From: Luteibacter mycovicinus | GTDB taxonomy: Bacteria; Pseudomonadota; Gammaproteobacteria; Xanthomonadales; Rhodanobacteraceae | DNA: 64,000 bases | Reading direction: 5' to 3' | Assembly (NCBI RefSeq): GCF_000745235.1 | Contig: NZ_JQNL01000001.1 | Coordinates: forward strand, 1,364,001-1,428,000 | Part shown: positions 17,590-25,621 of the stretch, piece by piece | How the letters are laid out: every line of letters starts with the position of its first letter | Numbering within the stretch: position 1 is the stretch's first letter | Position numbers and translations under genes: made by a program | Notes under the pieces: model-generated | Seen by the model: the letters and a program-made list of their open reading frames with translations, nothing else | What the model was told of the DNA's origin: nothing | Databases searched by the model: none

Positions 17590-17997
17590 TCACACCGTCA
17601 CGGAGATGCGCGCCGAAGCTTGTTCCATGAGGCTCATGCGGGCTGCGAGCCCTTCGTAGAACACCGCAGCCGTATCGTAGCCGTTACGACGGTCGAAGCT
17701 GGCGATGCCTTCGATCGTCCCTTTAAGATCGATGGGCGAATCGGCCCGCTCGGTATACCACTCCCCTGGGATCGAACTTCCCAGTGTGGAGGCATCGCCA
17801 ATATCGATCGTGCCATTTTTGAGGTTTTCGTCGAGGTAGGCCTGAAGCTGCCGCGGCGTGATGCGTGAGAAATCGATGCGCGCGACGTTGCCGGGCGCCG
17901 ATGGCGACTCAACGGTCCGAGGTGAACATCTTGCGGGCACCGCTATGGACTGGGTGGCCGAAAGATACGAATTCGCTAATGGCGCTGAGACGTGCAT
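17590..17997 (-). CDS. Hypothetical protein, 135 residues
   Basis: I do not recognise a family. The start MHVSAPLANS is chosen because AGAGGA stands about 8 nt before it, while longer frames lack a site. The first 40 residues are small and polar (SYLSATQSIAVPA) without a clear signal peptide; the rest has alternating helix-like segments such as ITPRQLQAYLDENLKNG and a tyrosine- and alanine-rich C-terminal helix. The ribosome binding site is inside a 7-bp hairpin. The GC content of the stretch around its 5' end looks lower than that of the neighbours. A secreted effector or a phage-derived remnant are possibilities without positive evidence. Confidence 0.6.
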   Translation of the reverse strand: MHVSAPLANSYLSATQSIAVPARCSPRTVESPSAPGNVARIDFSRITPRQLQAYLDENLKNGTIDIGDASTLGSSIPGEWYTERADSPIDLKGTIEGIASFDRRNGYDTAAVFYEGLAARMSLMEQASARISVTV

Positions 17998-18003
17998 GCC
18001 GAT

Positions 18004-18023
18004 GTCCTCTTTTGAGAGAGGAC
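18004..18023 (-). promoter_or_regulatory. Hairpin enclosing the Shine-Dalgarno of the 135-residue protein gene
   Basis: In mRNA sense, GTCCTCT pairs perfectly with AGAGGAC across the loop CTCAAA. The downstream arm contains the AGAGGA ribosome binding site, six bases before the ATG at 17997. Such pairing would hide the site until melted or bound, as in RNA thermometers or translational operators. Confidence 0.55.
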
Positions 18024-18244
18024 CAAGCAAAGCAAAACCGCGGGTATGCCGCCAGCCATCAACAGCCATGCGAGACGAAATCTTTCGCACGATCGATCTG
18101 TTCGCTTACGAGGAAGACGAAAACAGGAAAAGACGAAGACGATCGAGACTCACCCTACGAAAGAATCCTTAGCCCCTGATGTGTGATGCGCGGCGTCTTT
18201 CATAACGATGAGGACCCTGAAACTTGTATTCGTGGAGATCCTCG

Positions 18245-18670
18245 ATGAAAGCAGACGTGCTCGCTGCAGCAGCCTTTTTTATGTTATCGACGCAAGCCTT
18301 CGCACAAGGAAACAATCTCTCCCGCGCTTTCGTATCATCCGTCACCTCGAGTAAGGGAGGCTTCGAAGACACGTCGGGAAGATCGTCGACCACCCGTGAT
18401 CACGGAGGAACGTCGATGCTCATCAGAACGGATGACATAGGTTACGGGAAACACGCTCAAGCGCGATTGCTGGGCAGTCCCTTGCGTGAGGTTCAGACGC
18501 ATGCGTTGTGCAAGGTCAACGGACGAACGGCGCCCTGCAACGGCCGTGGCACCGTCATTGGCTACCGCCGTACCTGGGAGGCAAGTGGCCGGGAAGGTGG
18601 GAACTTCGAGTACATGGTGATACCGAACGGCGTCGGCGCACCTGTGCGCGTGAGCTTCCAGATTCGCTGA
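18245..18670 (+). CDS. Secreted protein, possibly DUF4879/YolA-like
   Basis: This 141-residue precursor has a standard signal peptide (MKADVLAAAAFFMLSTQAFA, cleaved before QGNN). The mature part contains DHGGTSM, DIGYGKHAQARLLGSPL and a TWEASGREGG segment. This resembles the small secreted DUF4879 family that includes Bacillus YolA, as far as memory allows. Two cysteines (LCKVNG and APCNG) could form a disulfide. GGAGA lies about 9 nt before the ATG. It stands alone, with a strong terminator right after it. Function is unknown. Confidence 0.7.
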   Translation: MKADVLAAAAFFMLSTQAFAQGNNLSRAFVSSVTSSKGGFEDTSGRSSTTRDHGGTSMLIRTDDIGYGKHAQARLLGSPLREVQTHALCKVNGRTAPCNGRGTVIGYRRTWEASGREGGNFEYMVIPNGVGAPVRVSFQIR

Positions 18671-18688
18671 GGCATCCCGGACAACAAA

Positions 18689-18717
18689 AAAAGCCGGGCG
18701 ATCGCTCGCCCGGCTTT
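18689..18717. terminator. Bidirectional rho-independent terminator
   Basis: AAAGCCGGGCGA and TCGCCCGGCTTT form a 12-bp stem around TCGC, with A-rich sequence upstream and T bases in the distal arm. It lies between the small secreted protein gene (+) and the convergent M1 aminopeptidase gene (-). Confidence 0.85.
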
Positions 18718-18740
18718 CGTACATCACCCACAAAGATCGA

Positions 18741-21425
18741 TCAGCGCGTGATCGTCTTCGGGTCCTGCTTGGCCTTCAACGCCGCGCAGAGCAGCGTCTG
18801 CTCGCTGGTCTGCGCCAGACCACGCTCCGCGCCGCTGACCTGACCCAGACGCGGCTTGAAGAACACGTCCAGACGGTCGGCTTCCTCCTTCGAGCAGCTG
18901 CCACCGGCTGCCATCTCCGGCAGCCTGCCGCCGGCGAAGCTGCCCGTGCGGGCGACGATCTTGTCGTAGTTCGCGGTGAACCACTTCCACAGATCGTTAC
19001 GGGTCGCTTCCGTGGCGCGACCGCCACGAAGGATGGACGCCATCTCACCGACCTTGACGTCCTTGCCGAGCGAGAAGTCACGTGCCTTGTTGGCCAGCAC
19101 GGGATCCTTGGTCGACGCGAGCGCGGACAGCATCGCATTGCGCTTGGCCGGGTCCGACGTCTTCGGGATCTCGGCGATCAGCGCGTCGATCGCGGGAGCG
19201 CCACGCTCCTGCACCGCCACGCCGAGGGCATCGGCCAGCAGGTCGGGGTCAGCCGCTTCGAGATCGAGATGACCGTCCTTGCTCTTCAGAGCCGCATCGC
19301 CCTGCTTGAGCAGTTCGGCACGCACCGACTTCTCGGCGATGTCGTCGTCGCCCAGGAAGCCGACCAACGCGGAACGGGTGAGCGTGTCGTTGTCGGGCTC
19401 GCCGGGCTTCTTGCGGAAGCCGAGGCTCTGCACCTTCGGCAGGTAGGCGTCGATCGCCCACTTGCGCAGATGCGCACGCTGCGCGTCCGTCGACGCTTCG
19501 TTGTTGAATATCCAGCTGAACGTCATCAGCGGTGCGGTGAACACCTCGCGAGTCTTCGACGCGGTCAGCGGCTTCATGGCGGCAAGGACGTCGCCGGCAT
19601 CGAGATCGCCGTGCTGGAACGCCGCACGGACGGCATCCGCATAGGCCAGCTGCTCGGCGTCGCTCAGCGTACCGACTACCTTGGTCAGCGCGGCGAGATC
19701 GGCCTTGCTCTGGGCAAAGCGGTAATAGCCGCGACCGTCGGCATTGGGCAGCACCCACGTGTTCTTCGTCGCGCCATCGAGCACCATCGTGCCGGTGGCC
19801 TGGTCGAGCAGTTCGCACTTGACCTTGTTCGCACCACCCGTGGTGCCGTAACGGACGCACATCGGCACGCCCCAGACGCGGCTCGCGTCGCCGGTGCTGC
19901 CGAGCGGCAGGTAACGGCTCTGCGCCAGATGCAACACGGTCTTGCCGCCTTCGACCTTCACTTCCGTCGTGACATACGGCACGCCGGACTGGTCGAGGAA
20001 GCTACGGAAGGCCTTCTTGAACGCATCGCCCTGACCGGCCGCCTCGGCGATGGCATCGATCAGATCGTCGGCCGTGGCGTTGGCGAACTTGTGCTTCTGG
20101 ATATAGGCACGCATGCCCTTCTGGAAGACCGGGTCGGTGACATAACCTTCGAACATGCCGAGTACGGCCGCACCCTTCTGGTAGGTGATACCGTCGAACG
20201 CGGTCTCGATGTCGCCATTGCCGGTGATCGGCTGACGGATCTTTCGCGCGCTGACCAGGCTGTCGTTGTTCATCGCGCCCTCGGCACCACGCACGCGATC
20301 GAGGTCGGCGCGGTATTCCGGGTGCACCTTGGTCGTGACCTTCTGCTGCATCCACGTGGCGAAGGCCTCGTTGAGCCAGAGGTCGTCCCACCAGGCCATG
20401 GTCACGGTGTCGCCGGTCCACTGATGGGCCAGCTCGTGCGCGTTGACGTTGAACGAACCGCGTACGTACTGAGCGGCGGAATCCGGATCGATCAGCAGCA
20501 GCCAGTCGCGGAACGTGACCAGCCCGGCGTTCTCCATCGCGCCCGCACTGAAGTCCGGTGCGGCCAGCAGGTCGAGCTTGTCGTACGGGTAGCCGAAACC
20601 GTAGTAATCCTCGAGCGTGTGGATGATCGAGCTGGTCTCGCCCAGCACGTGCTCCATGCGGTGGCCCTCGCCCTTGGCGGCGATGCCGCGCAGCGGGGTG
20701 GCGGTGGTGCGGTACTGGGTCGGCGAGATGTCCGGGCCCTTGACCACATCCCACGGACCGACGGCGAACGCGACGAGGTACGTCGGCAGCGGCTTGGTGG
20801 TGGAGAAGGTCAGCGTCTTCCAGCCGGCGCCGGCTTTTTCTTCCTTGATCTGGGCGGTATTGGCGACGCCCTGTTCGTCGGAGGGGATGGTCAGGCTGAT
20901 GTCGAACGGCACCTTGAACGAGGGCTCGTCGAAACCGGGGAACGCGTAGCGCGCGGAGACCGGCTCCATCTGCGTCATCGCGTACGGCACACCTTCGTGC
21001 GAGACCTTGTACAGGCCCTGCAGCTGCTTGTTGAGCGGCGCGGTGAATTCGATGGCGAGGGTGATCTCGCCTTCGAGCTTCGCACCGAGATCCACACGGG
21101 CGACACCTTCCTTCTCCGCGGCCACGGTGTATTTGCCCGTGTGCTTCTTGCCGGCGGCGTCGGTGACGGTGACCCTGGAGACCTTCAGCTCTTTGCCGTG
21201 CAGCCAGACGAAGTCCGACGGCTGCGTCAGCTTGATCCTGATGGTCGACGAACCGGCATAGTCTTCCTGCCTGGGGTCGACCTTGAAGGAGAGCTTGTAG
21301 CTTTCAGGCTGGGCCCAGGTGGGAAGATGGCCGGTGGGCGGCGCGGCGTCCGTGCCGGCGGCGAGCGCGGCGCCACAGCAGGCGGCGAGCGCGGTGAGAA
21401 CGAGAGGACGGACGAGACGACGCAT
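18741..21425 (-). CDS. M1 family zinc aminopeptidase, exported
   Basis: The 894-residue metallopeptidase removes N-terminal residues from peptides. A signal peptide spans about residues 1-23 (core LTALAACCGAALA), placing it in the periplasm or outside. GAMEN at 295-299 recognises the substrate N-terminus. HELAH at 330-334 and E353 (in WLNEAFATW) bind zinc and carry catalysis. The C-terminal ERAP1-like helical domain covers the last 320 residues. Unlike E. coli PepN, which is cytosolic, this one appears exported. It is monocistronic, with terminators on the 3' side. Confidence 0.95.
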   Translation of the reverse strand: MRRLVRPLVLTALAACCGAALAAGTDAAPPTGHLPTWAQPESYKLSFKVDPRQEDYAGSSTIRIKLTQPSDFVWLHGKELKVSRVTVTDAAGKKHTGKYTVAAEKEGVARVDLGAKLEGEITLAIEFTAPLNKQLQGLYKVSHEGVPYAMTQMEPVSARYAFPGFDEPSFKVPFDISLTIPSDEQGVANTAQIKEEKAGAGWKTLTFSTTKPLPTYLVAFAVGPWDVVKGPDISPTQYRTTATPLRGIAAKGEGHRMEHVLGETSSIIHTLEDYYGFGYPYDKLDLLAAPDFSAGAMENAGLVTFRDWLLLIDPDSAAQYVRGSFNVNAHELAHQWTGDTVTMAWWDDLWLNEAFATWMQQKVTTKVHPEYRADLDRVRGAEGAMNNDSLVSARKIRQPITGNGDIETAFDGITYQKGAAVLGMFEGYVTDPVFQKGMRAYIQKHKFANATADDLIDAIAEAAGQGDAFKKAFRSFLDQSGVPYVTTEVKVEGGKTVLHLAQSRYLPLGSTGDASRVWGVPMCVRYGTTGGANKVKCELLDQATGTMVLDGATKNTWVLPNADGRGYYRFAQSKADLAALTKVVGTLSDAEQLAYADAVRAAFQHGDLDAGDVLAAMKPLTASKTREVFTAPLMTFSWIFNNEASTDAQRAHLRKWAIDAYLPKVQSLGFRKKPGEPDNDTLTRSALVGFLGDDDIAEKSVRAELLKQGDAALKSKDGHLDLEAADPDLLADALGVAVQERGAPAIDALIAEIPKTSDPAKRNAMLSALASTKDPVLANKARDFSLGKDVKVGEMASILRGGRATEATRNDLWKWFTANYDKIVARTGSFAGGRLPEMAAGGSCSKEEADRLDVFFKPRLGQVSGAERGLAQTSEQTLLCAALKAKQDPKTITR

Positions 21426-21555
21426 GGTGGGTGGGACTCCCCTGTGGGTAATCCCCCATCCTGGGAACAGGGGTGACCTTCGACACAGTGCCAGAAGGCA
21501 CCCCCCGCTCGCTGCGGCGCGTCAGAAACCGGCGCCGGGCCCTCGTGGCGAAAAG

Positions 21556-21580
21556 AAAAGGCCGCGTTAAGCGGCCTTTC
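21556..21580 (-). terminator. Rho-independent terminator of ahpD
   Basis: GAAAGGCCGC and GCGGCCTTTT pair around a five-base loop on the minus strand, followed there by a T-rich run. It lies 25-50 nt past the ahpD stop codon. Confidence 0.8.
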
Positions 21581-21604
21581 GGGGTCACAGTCGTCCGCCT
21601 CGGA

Positions 21605-22147
21605 TCAGCCGGCGGCTTCCGCCTGCTCGAGCACCACGCCCACGGCGTGAATCACCGACGCGATACGCACCGCGCTCTGAATCGCCTGAACGGAAACGCC
21701 ACCGTCGCGCAGCACCTTGTCGTGCGAATCGATGCACATGCCGCAGCCGTTGACGGCCGACACCGCCAGCGAGACGAGCTCGAAGTCGTTCTTCGCATCG
21801 CCCTTGTACGCACCGATGACGTTCATGCGCAGCTTCGCCGGGATGGTCGCGTATTCCGGGTGGCTGACCAGATGCTGGAAGCGGTAATAGATGTTGTTCA
21901 TGCCCATGATCGCGGCCGAACCCTTGGCGGCGGTCAGCTGCTCGGCCGACGCGTGCTCGGCGGCGAACGACGCGACGGCTTCGGTCAGCGGCTTGTAGCG
22001 CGTCGAGAACGCGGCGCCGAGGGCGACCATGGAGATCTGGGCGAGACTGAGGCCCGGGGCGCCCGCTTCGCTCAACACGGAGTCGAGATTGAGCTTGAGG
22101 TCCTTGGCGTACTCGGGAAGCTGGCTGCGAAGATCGGCAATGCTCAT
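21605..22147 (-). CDS. ahpD: Alkyl hydroperoxidase AhpD
   Basis: This 180-residue disulfide reductase belongs to the carboxymuconolactone decarboxylase/AhpD family. The CGMC pair is C135 and C138 with H142 following, equivalent to the mycobacterial active site that recycles AhpC. Full-length agreement with mycobacterial AhpD, and its position after ahpC, support a functional AhpC-AhpD pair that replaces AhpF. The MSIADLR start has AGGAG about 10 nt upstream. A REP element in the 260-bp gap between ahpC and ahpD may allow differential mRNA stability. Confidence 0.93.
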   Translation of the reverse strand: MSIADLRSQLPEYAKDLKLNLDSVLSEAGAPGLSLAQISMVALGAAFSTRYKPLTEAVASFAAEHASAEQLTAAKGSAAIMGMNNIYYRFQHLVSHPEYATIPAKLRMNVIGAYKGDAKNDFELVSLAVSAVNGCGMCIDSHDKVLRDGGVSVQAIQSAVRIASVIHAVGVVLEQAEAAG

Positions 22148-22274
22148 CGGTGTGCTCCTGATCGTAATGAAAGACGTGCGGATAGGTCGCGGAATGGCTC
22201 GGAGCGCGGGCACCGGTTCACGCGGGGCGCGCCGAAGGCACGCCGCAAAGAATTCGGGAAGTAACGAAAAGAGC

Positions 22275-22345
22275 GTGTAGGAGCGCGCCCTGCGCGCGAC
22301 CCGAGGTCATCGCGAGCACGCATCGCACAAGGTCCGCTCCTACAC
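22275..22345. repeat. Inverted REP pair (GTAGGAGC family) between ahpC and ahpD
   Basis: GTGTAGGAGCG at 22275-22285 is repeated in perfect inverted form as CGCTCCTACAC at 22335-22345. The first unit continues with GCGC, CCT, GCGC and GCGACC, a small hairpin. The pair could fold into one long cruciform. It lies inside the ahpC-ahpD transcription unit. Confidence 0.8.
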
Positions 22346-22407
22346 AGGGTGCCCGCGCCGCGCGGGGGAGGGAGGGAAGCGGCGCGGGACTTTCAACGCT
22401 TGGTACT

Positions 22408-22956
22408 TCAGGCGACCTTGAGGGTCTCGTCGCCGGACTTCCAGTTGCAGGCGCACAGTTCGTCGGTCTGCAGGGCGTCGAGGACGCGCAGCACTTCGTC
22501 CGGGTTACGACCGACCGAGCCGGCGGTGACGTAGGCGAACTGGATCTCGTTGTTCGGATCGACGAGGAACGTGGCGCGCTGGGCGACGCCGTCCGAGGTC
22601 AGGATGCCGAGGGCCGAGGTCAGGTCCTTCTTGATGTCCGCCAGCATCGGGAACGTCAGGTCCTTAAGATCGGCGTGGTCCATGCGCCAGGCGCGGTGGA
22701 CGAACTCGGAGTCGGTCGACACGGCCAGGATCTGGCAGTCACGGTCGGCGAACTTCTCGTTGAGGTCGCTGAAACCCTTGATTTCGGTCGGGCAGACGAA
22801 GGTGAAGTCCTTCGGGTAGAAGAACACGAGCTTCCACTTGCCCTCGTACGACTTGTCCGAGATGGTCGTGAACGCGTCTTCGATCTTGTTGGCAAGCGGG
22901 CCGCCGTCGACAGCCAGCAGGTTGAACTCGGGGAACTTATCGCCAATGGTCAGCAT
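22408..22956 (-). CDS. ahpC: Peroxiredoxin AhpC, three-cysteine type
   Basis: The 182-residue thiol peroxidase reduces hydrogen peroxide, organic peroxides and peroxynitrite in the cytosol. The peroxidatic cysteine is C55 in FTFVCPTEI. Two C-terminal cysteines, C168 and C170 in ELCACNW, match the mycobacterial AhpC pattern, which is reduced by AhpD. It is divergent from oxyR, and the intergenic region holds an OxyR-like tandem motif, so peroxide induction is likely. Expression together with ahpD is inferred from the shared strand and the lack of a terminator between them. Confidence 0.95.
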   Translation of the reverse strand: MLTIGDKFPEFNLLAVDGGPLANKIEDAFTTISDKSYEGKWKLVFFYPKDFTFVCPTEIKGFSDLNEKFADRDCQILAVSTDSEFVHRAWRMDHADLKDLTFPMLADIKKDLTSALGILTSDGVAQRATFLVDPNNEIQFAYVTAGSVGRNPDEVLRVLDALQTDELCACNWKSGDETLKVA

Positions 22957-23048
22957 GTTACGACTCTCCGTTGAGGGGTGTTGAACTCATTGCGCGCTTG
23001 GTGACGCGACTGAAAGCTAAGGTTAGCGGGGCCGGACAGATATCTCAA

Positions 23049-23085
23049 ATCGATTGTAGGCATCAATGTGATAGGCTGTGACTAT
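23049..23085. promoter_or_regulatory. Candidate OxyR binding site
   Basis: The right half is ATAG-N7-CTAT (23071-23085), and the left half ATCG-N7-GCAT (23049-23063) lies exactly 22 bp upstream. This copies the spacing of the OxyR tandem consensus. The left half is degenerate. The site is 24 bp before oxyR and about 90 bp before ahpC, as expected for joint control and autorepression. Confidence 0.55.
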
Positions 23086-23109
23086 TGCGAACGTCCAGAG
23101 CCCGTCGCC

Positions 23110-24069
23110 ATGAACCTGCGAGACCTTCAATATCTCGTCGCCCTCGCCGAGTACCGCCATTTTGGCCGGGCGGCGGAGGCTAGCTTCGTCAGCCAGCCCA
23201 CGCTGTCCACCCAGATCCGCAAGCTGGAAGACGAGCTGGGCGTGGCGCTGGTCGAGCGCACCCCCCGAAAAGTGCTGCTTACGGAGACCGGCGGTGAAAT
23301 CGCCCGCCGCGCGCGCGGCGTGCTGTCGCAGATCGATGAGATCAAGTCCATCGCCCAGCGAACCCGCGACCCGGAGTCGGGCACGATCCGCCTGGGCATC
23401 TTCCCGACTCTCGGCCCTTATCTGCTTCCGCACGTGATTCCGCAGCTACGGGCGCGTTTCCCGCGACTCGAACTTCTCCTGCGTGAGGAAAAGACCGAGC
23501 AGGTGCTGCACATGCTGCGCGAGGGCACCCTCGACGCCGGGATCCTCGCCCTGCCCGTTCACGACGACTCCCTGCACGTCGAGTTCCTCTTCGAGGAACC
23601 CTTCGTGCTTGCCGTGCCCAGCGGGCATGCGCTGGCCGGGCGCGGCGCCCTGCGCATGGACGATCTCTCCGATCAGAACCTGCTGCTGCTGGAGGACGGG
23701 CATTGCCTGCGCGATCAGGCGCTGGAGGTATGCCACCTCGCGGGCGCGGGCGAGAAAACCGGCTTCCGCGCGACCAGTCTGGAAACGCTTCGCCAGATGG
23801 TGTCCGCCAACGTCGGCATCACGTTGCTCCCGGCGCTTGCCGTGCAGGCGCCGGTCGCCCAGTCGCCGAACGTCGACCTGATCGCCTTCGAGGCGCCCGC
23901 GCCGAGCCGCCGGATCGCCATGCTGTGGCGCAAGAGTTCGGCCATGACGCCGTTCTTCGAAGCGCTGGCGGGGATCGTCCGCGACCTGCCCGCCGACCTC
24001 TTTCATCCGCGAGGGACGGGGGCGCGTCAACCGGACGGCCACCCGGCCGTTGCCTCTCCATCTCTCTGA
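23110..24069 (+). CDS. oxyR: Hydrogen peroxide-inducible regulator OxyR
   Basis: This 319-residue LysR-family regulator senses peroxide by forming a disulfide between two cysteines. Both are present at C199 (LEDGHCLRDQ) and C208, the same numbering as the E. coli protein. The N-terminal winged helix includes the RAAEASFVSQPTLSTQI recognition stretch. It starts at the MNLRDLQYLV that is invariant in the family. It is divergent from ahpC. The C-terminal 15 residues (GARQPDGHPAVASPSL) are a nonconserved tail. Confidence 0.96.
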   Translation: MNLRDLQYLVALAEYRHFGRAAEASFVSQPTLSTQIRKLEDELGVALVERTPRKVLLTETGGEIARRARGVLSQIDEIKSIAQRTRDPESGTIRLGIFPTLGPYLLPHVIPQLRARFPRLELLLREEKTEQVLHMLREGTLDAGILALPVHDDSLHVEFLFEEPFVLAVPSGHALAGRGALRMDDLSDQNLLLLEDGHCLRDQALEVCHLAGAGEKTGFRATSLETLRQMVSANVGITLLPALAVQAPVAQSPNVDLIAFEAPAPSRRIAMLWRKSSAMTPFFEALAGIVRDLPADLFHPRGTGARQPDGHPAVASPSL

Positions 24070-24081
24070 CGGTTTCGTCGC

Positions 24082-24687
24082 ATGCGTGTCTGGCTCGTCC
24101 TTCTGCTGATCATCTGTGGCTGGGGCGGCTATGCCTGGTGGCGGCATCGTCCCGTGCATGACGCCCCTGGCATCGTCGCGGGCGACATACCCGATCAGGA
24201 AGCGCTGGGCTCGGGCACCCTGCTCAAGCGCGGACGCTTCACGCTCACGCCGCGCGCGAAATTCTCGATGAGCGGGCGCGTCCTGTCGCGCGAGGATTAC
24301 CAGCTGGACGATCTCGCGCCCATCGCGCCTACGGACCTCGCCCTGGGCTGGGGGCGCATGTCGGACAATGCCGTACTGGACAAGATCCGCATCTCGCAGT
24401 CCAACCGGTTCTACTTCTGGTACACCGACCACTTCCCGATCCCGCGCCGCGAGATCGAGGATTCCAGCGCCAACATGCACATGATCCCGGCTAACGACAA
24501 TGCCGCCCGGGAGTTGCGCGATGTACGCCCCGGCGAGGTGGTCCACTTCGAAGGCTTCCTCGTCGACATCGATCGCGACGACGGGTGGCACTGGAATACC
24601 TCACTGACCCGCGAGGACACCGGCGCGGGTGGTTGCGAAATCGTGCTCGTCGAAGACCTGCGCGAAGAGAAGCCGGCGAGCCGCTGA
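24082..24687 (+). CDS. Conserved membrane-anchored hypothetical protein
   Basis: This is a 201-residue protein with one N-terminal membrane segment (residues 3-20, VWLVLLLIICGWGGYAWW) and a hydrophilic domain outside or inside. Conserved-looking parts are LTPRAKFSMSGRVLSREDY, APTDLALGWGRMSD and YFWYTDHFPI, and it ends with VHFEGFLVDI and CEIVLVEDL. I recall similar unnamed proteins in proteobacteria but no function. It follows oxyR by 12 bp and may be cotranscribed with it. Confidence 0.8.
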   Translation: MRVWLVLLLIICGWGGYAWWRHRPVHDAPGIVAGDIPDQEALGSGTLLKRGRFTLTPRAKFSMSGRVLSREDYQLDDLAPIAPTDLALGWGRMSDNAVLDKIRISQSNRFYFWYTDHFPIPRREIEDSSANMHMIPANDNAARELRDVRPGEVVHFEGFLVDIDRDDGWHWNTSLTREDTGAGGCEIVLVEDLREEKPASR

Positions 24688-24696
24688 TCGCGGCCG

Positions 24697-25215
24697 TCAG
24701 GACCCGATCAGGGCATGCAAAGGGGCGTCGCTTACCCATCTGGCCCGACCGTTCAGGCCTGCCAGTTCGATGACGACGCTGGCGCCCCGCACTTCGGCGC
24801 CAAGCCGCTCGACCAGCCGACGCGCGGCCTCCAGGGTGCCACCCGTCGCCAGCACGTCGTCCACCACGATGACCTTCTCGCCCGGCGATAAGGCCTGCGT
24901 ACCGATTTCCAGGCGATCCAGTCCGTATTCGAGGCCGTAGTCGAGACCCACCACCGGCGGCGGCAGCTTGCCGGCCTTGCGGATGGGGACGAAGCCGGCA
25001 TCCAGTGCGCGGGCCATGGCGGCGCCGAAAATGAAGCCGCGCGATTCGATGCCGCAGACAGCGCCGATGCCCTGGCCACGCCAGGGTTCACAGAGCGCGT
25101 CGATGCACGCGGCGAAGGCGGTGGCGTCGGCCAGCAGCGGCGTGATGTCCTTGAACATGATGCCGGGACGCGGAAAATCCGGGACGTCCCGGACGAGGTG
25201 GGAAATGAACGACAT
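24697..25215 (-). CDS. apt: Adenine phosphoribosyltransferase
   Basis: The 172-residue purine salvage enzyme makes AMP from adenine and PRPP. The PRPP-binding motif VIVVDDVLATGGT is complete, and the N-terminal FPRPGIMFKDITPLL segment is typical of Apt. Length matches the family. The next gene upstream on the same strand, a DUF2007 protein, ends 30 bp before its start, so the two probably form an operon. Confidence 0.95.
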   Translation of the reverse strand: MSFISHLVRDVPDFPRPGIMFKDITPLLADATAFAACIDALCEPWRGQGIGAVCGIESRGFIFGAAMARALDAGFVPIRKAGKLPPPVVGLDYGLEYGLDRLEIGTQALSPGEKVIVVDDVLATGGTLEAARRLVERLGAEVRGASVVIELAGLNGRARWVSDAPLHALIGS

Positions 25216-25245
25216 GGAGCTTTCCTGAAGAAGGGGGGCGGCGGC

Positions 25246-25521
25246 TCAGGCCGGCAGGATAACGCTGTCGTCGAGATCGTCGTCGGCGGCCACGCTGGCG
25301 CGAGCTTCCACGAGCTGCCTGTCGATCGCGCGAACGATGCTCCCGGCGGCCTCGGTCGCCGCGTCGGGCACCATGACGGCGACGAAATCGCGCGCCGGGA
25401 GCTGACCCACCGCCCCGGTGAGGAACTCGCCCGCGATGAACGCCGGTATACCCGCGTGCTCGAGCGCGTCCTTCACGAGGTGGGCGTCGATCAGGGTCTC
25501 GGCGTGGTAAGCGATGCGCAT
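25246..25521 (-). CDS. DUF2007 domain protein
   Basis: The 91-residue protein has the small DUF2007 ferredoxin-like fold: MRIAYHAETLIDAHLVKDALEHAGIP with the AFIAGEFLTGAVGQLP loop and a VMVPD strand. The family is annotated as a putative signal-transducing protein; no biochemical role is proven. It is rich in acidic residues at the C-terminus. It is likely cotranscribed with apt and is divergent from glnS. Confidence 0.82.
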   Translation of the reverse strand: MRIAYHAETLIDAHLVKDALEHAGIPAFIAGEFLTGAVGQLPARDFVAVMVPDAATEAAGSIVRAIDRQLVEARASVAADDDLDDSVILPA

Positions 25522-25621
25522 GGGCCCAAGCTACCCCGCGCCGTGCCTCGACGGCAAGCGTCGCGGGCCCAACAAAGGTAAACTCGGACGTTTGCCGCGC
25601 CCTTCTTTCCGAGCCTAAGCG

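Noticed and set aside
18069..18172. 34-codon plus-strand frame rich in arginine
   Set aside because: No ribosome binding site, no conservation evidence, and it overlaps the promoter region of flanking genes.
19269..21476. 735-codon plus-strand frame antisense to the M1 aminopeptidase
   Set aside because: The minus strand carries GAMEN and HELAH motifs, and the antisense product has no known fold.
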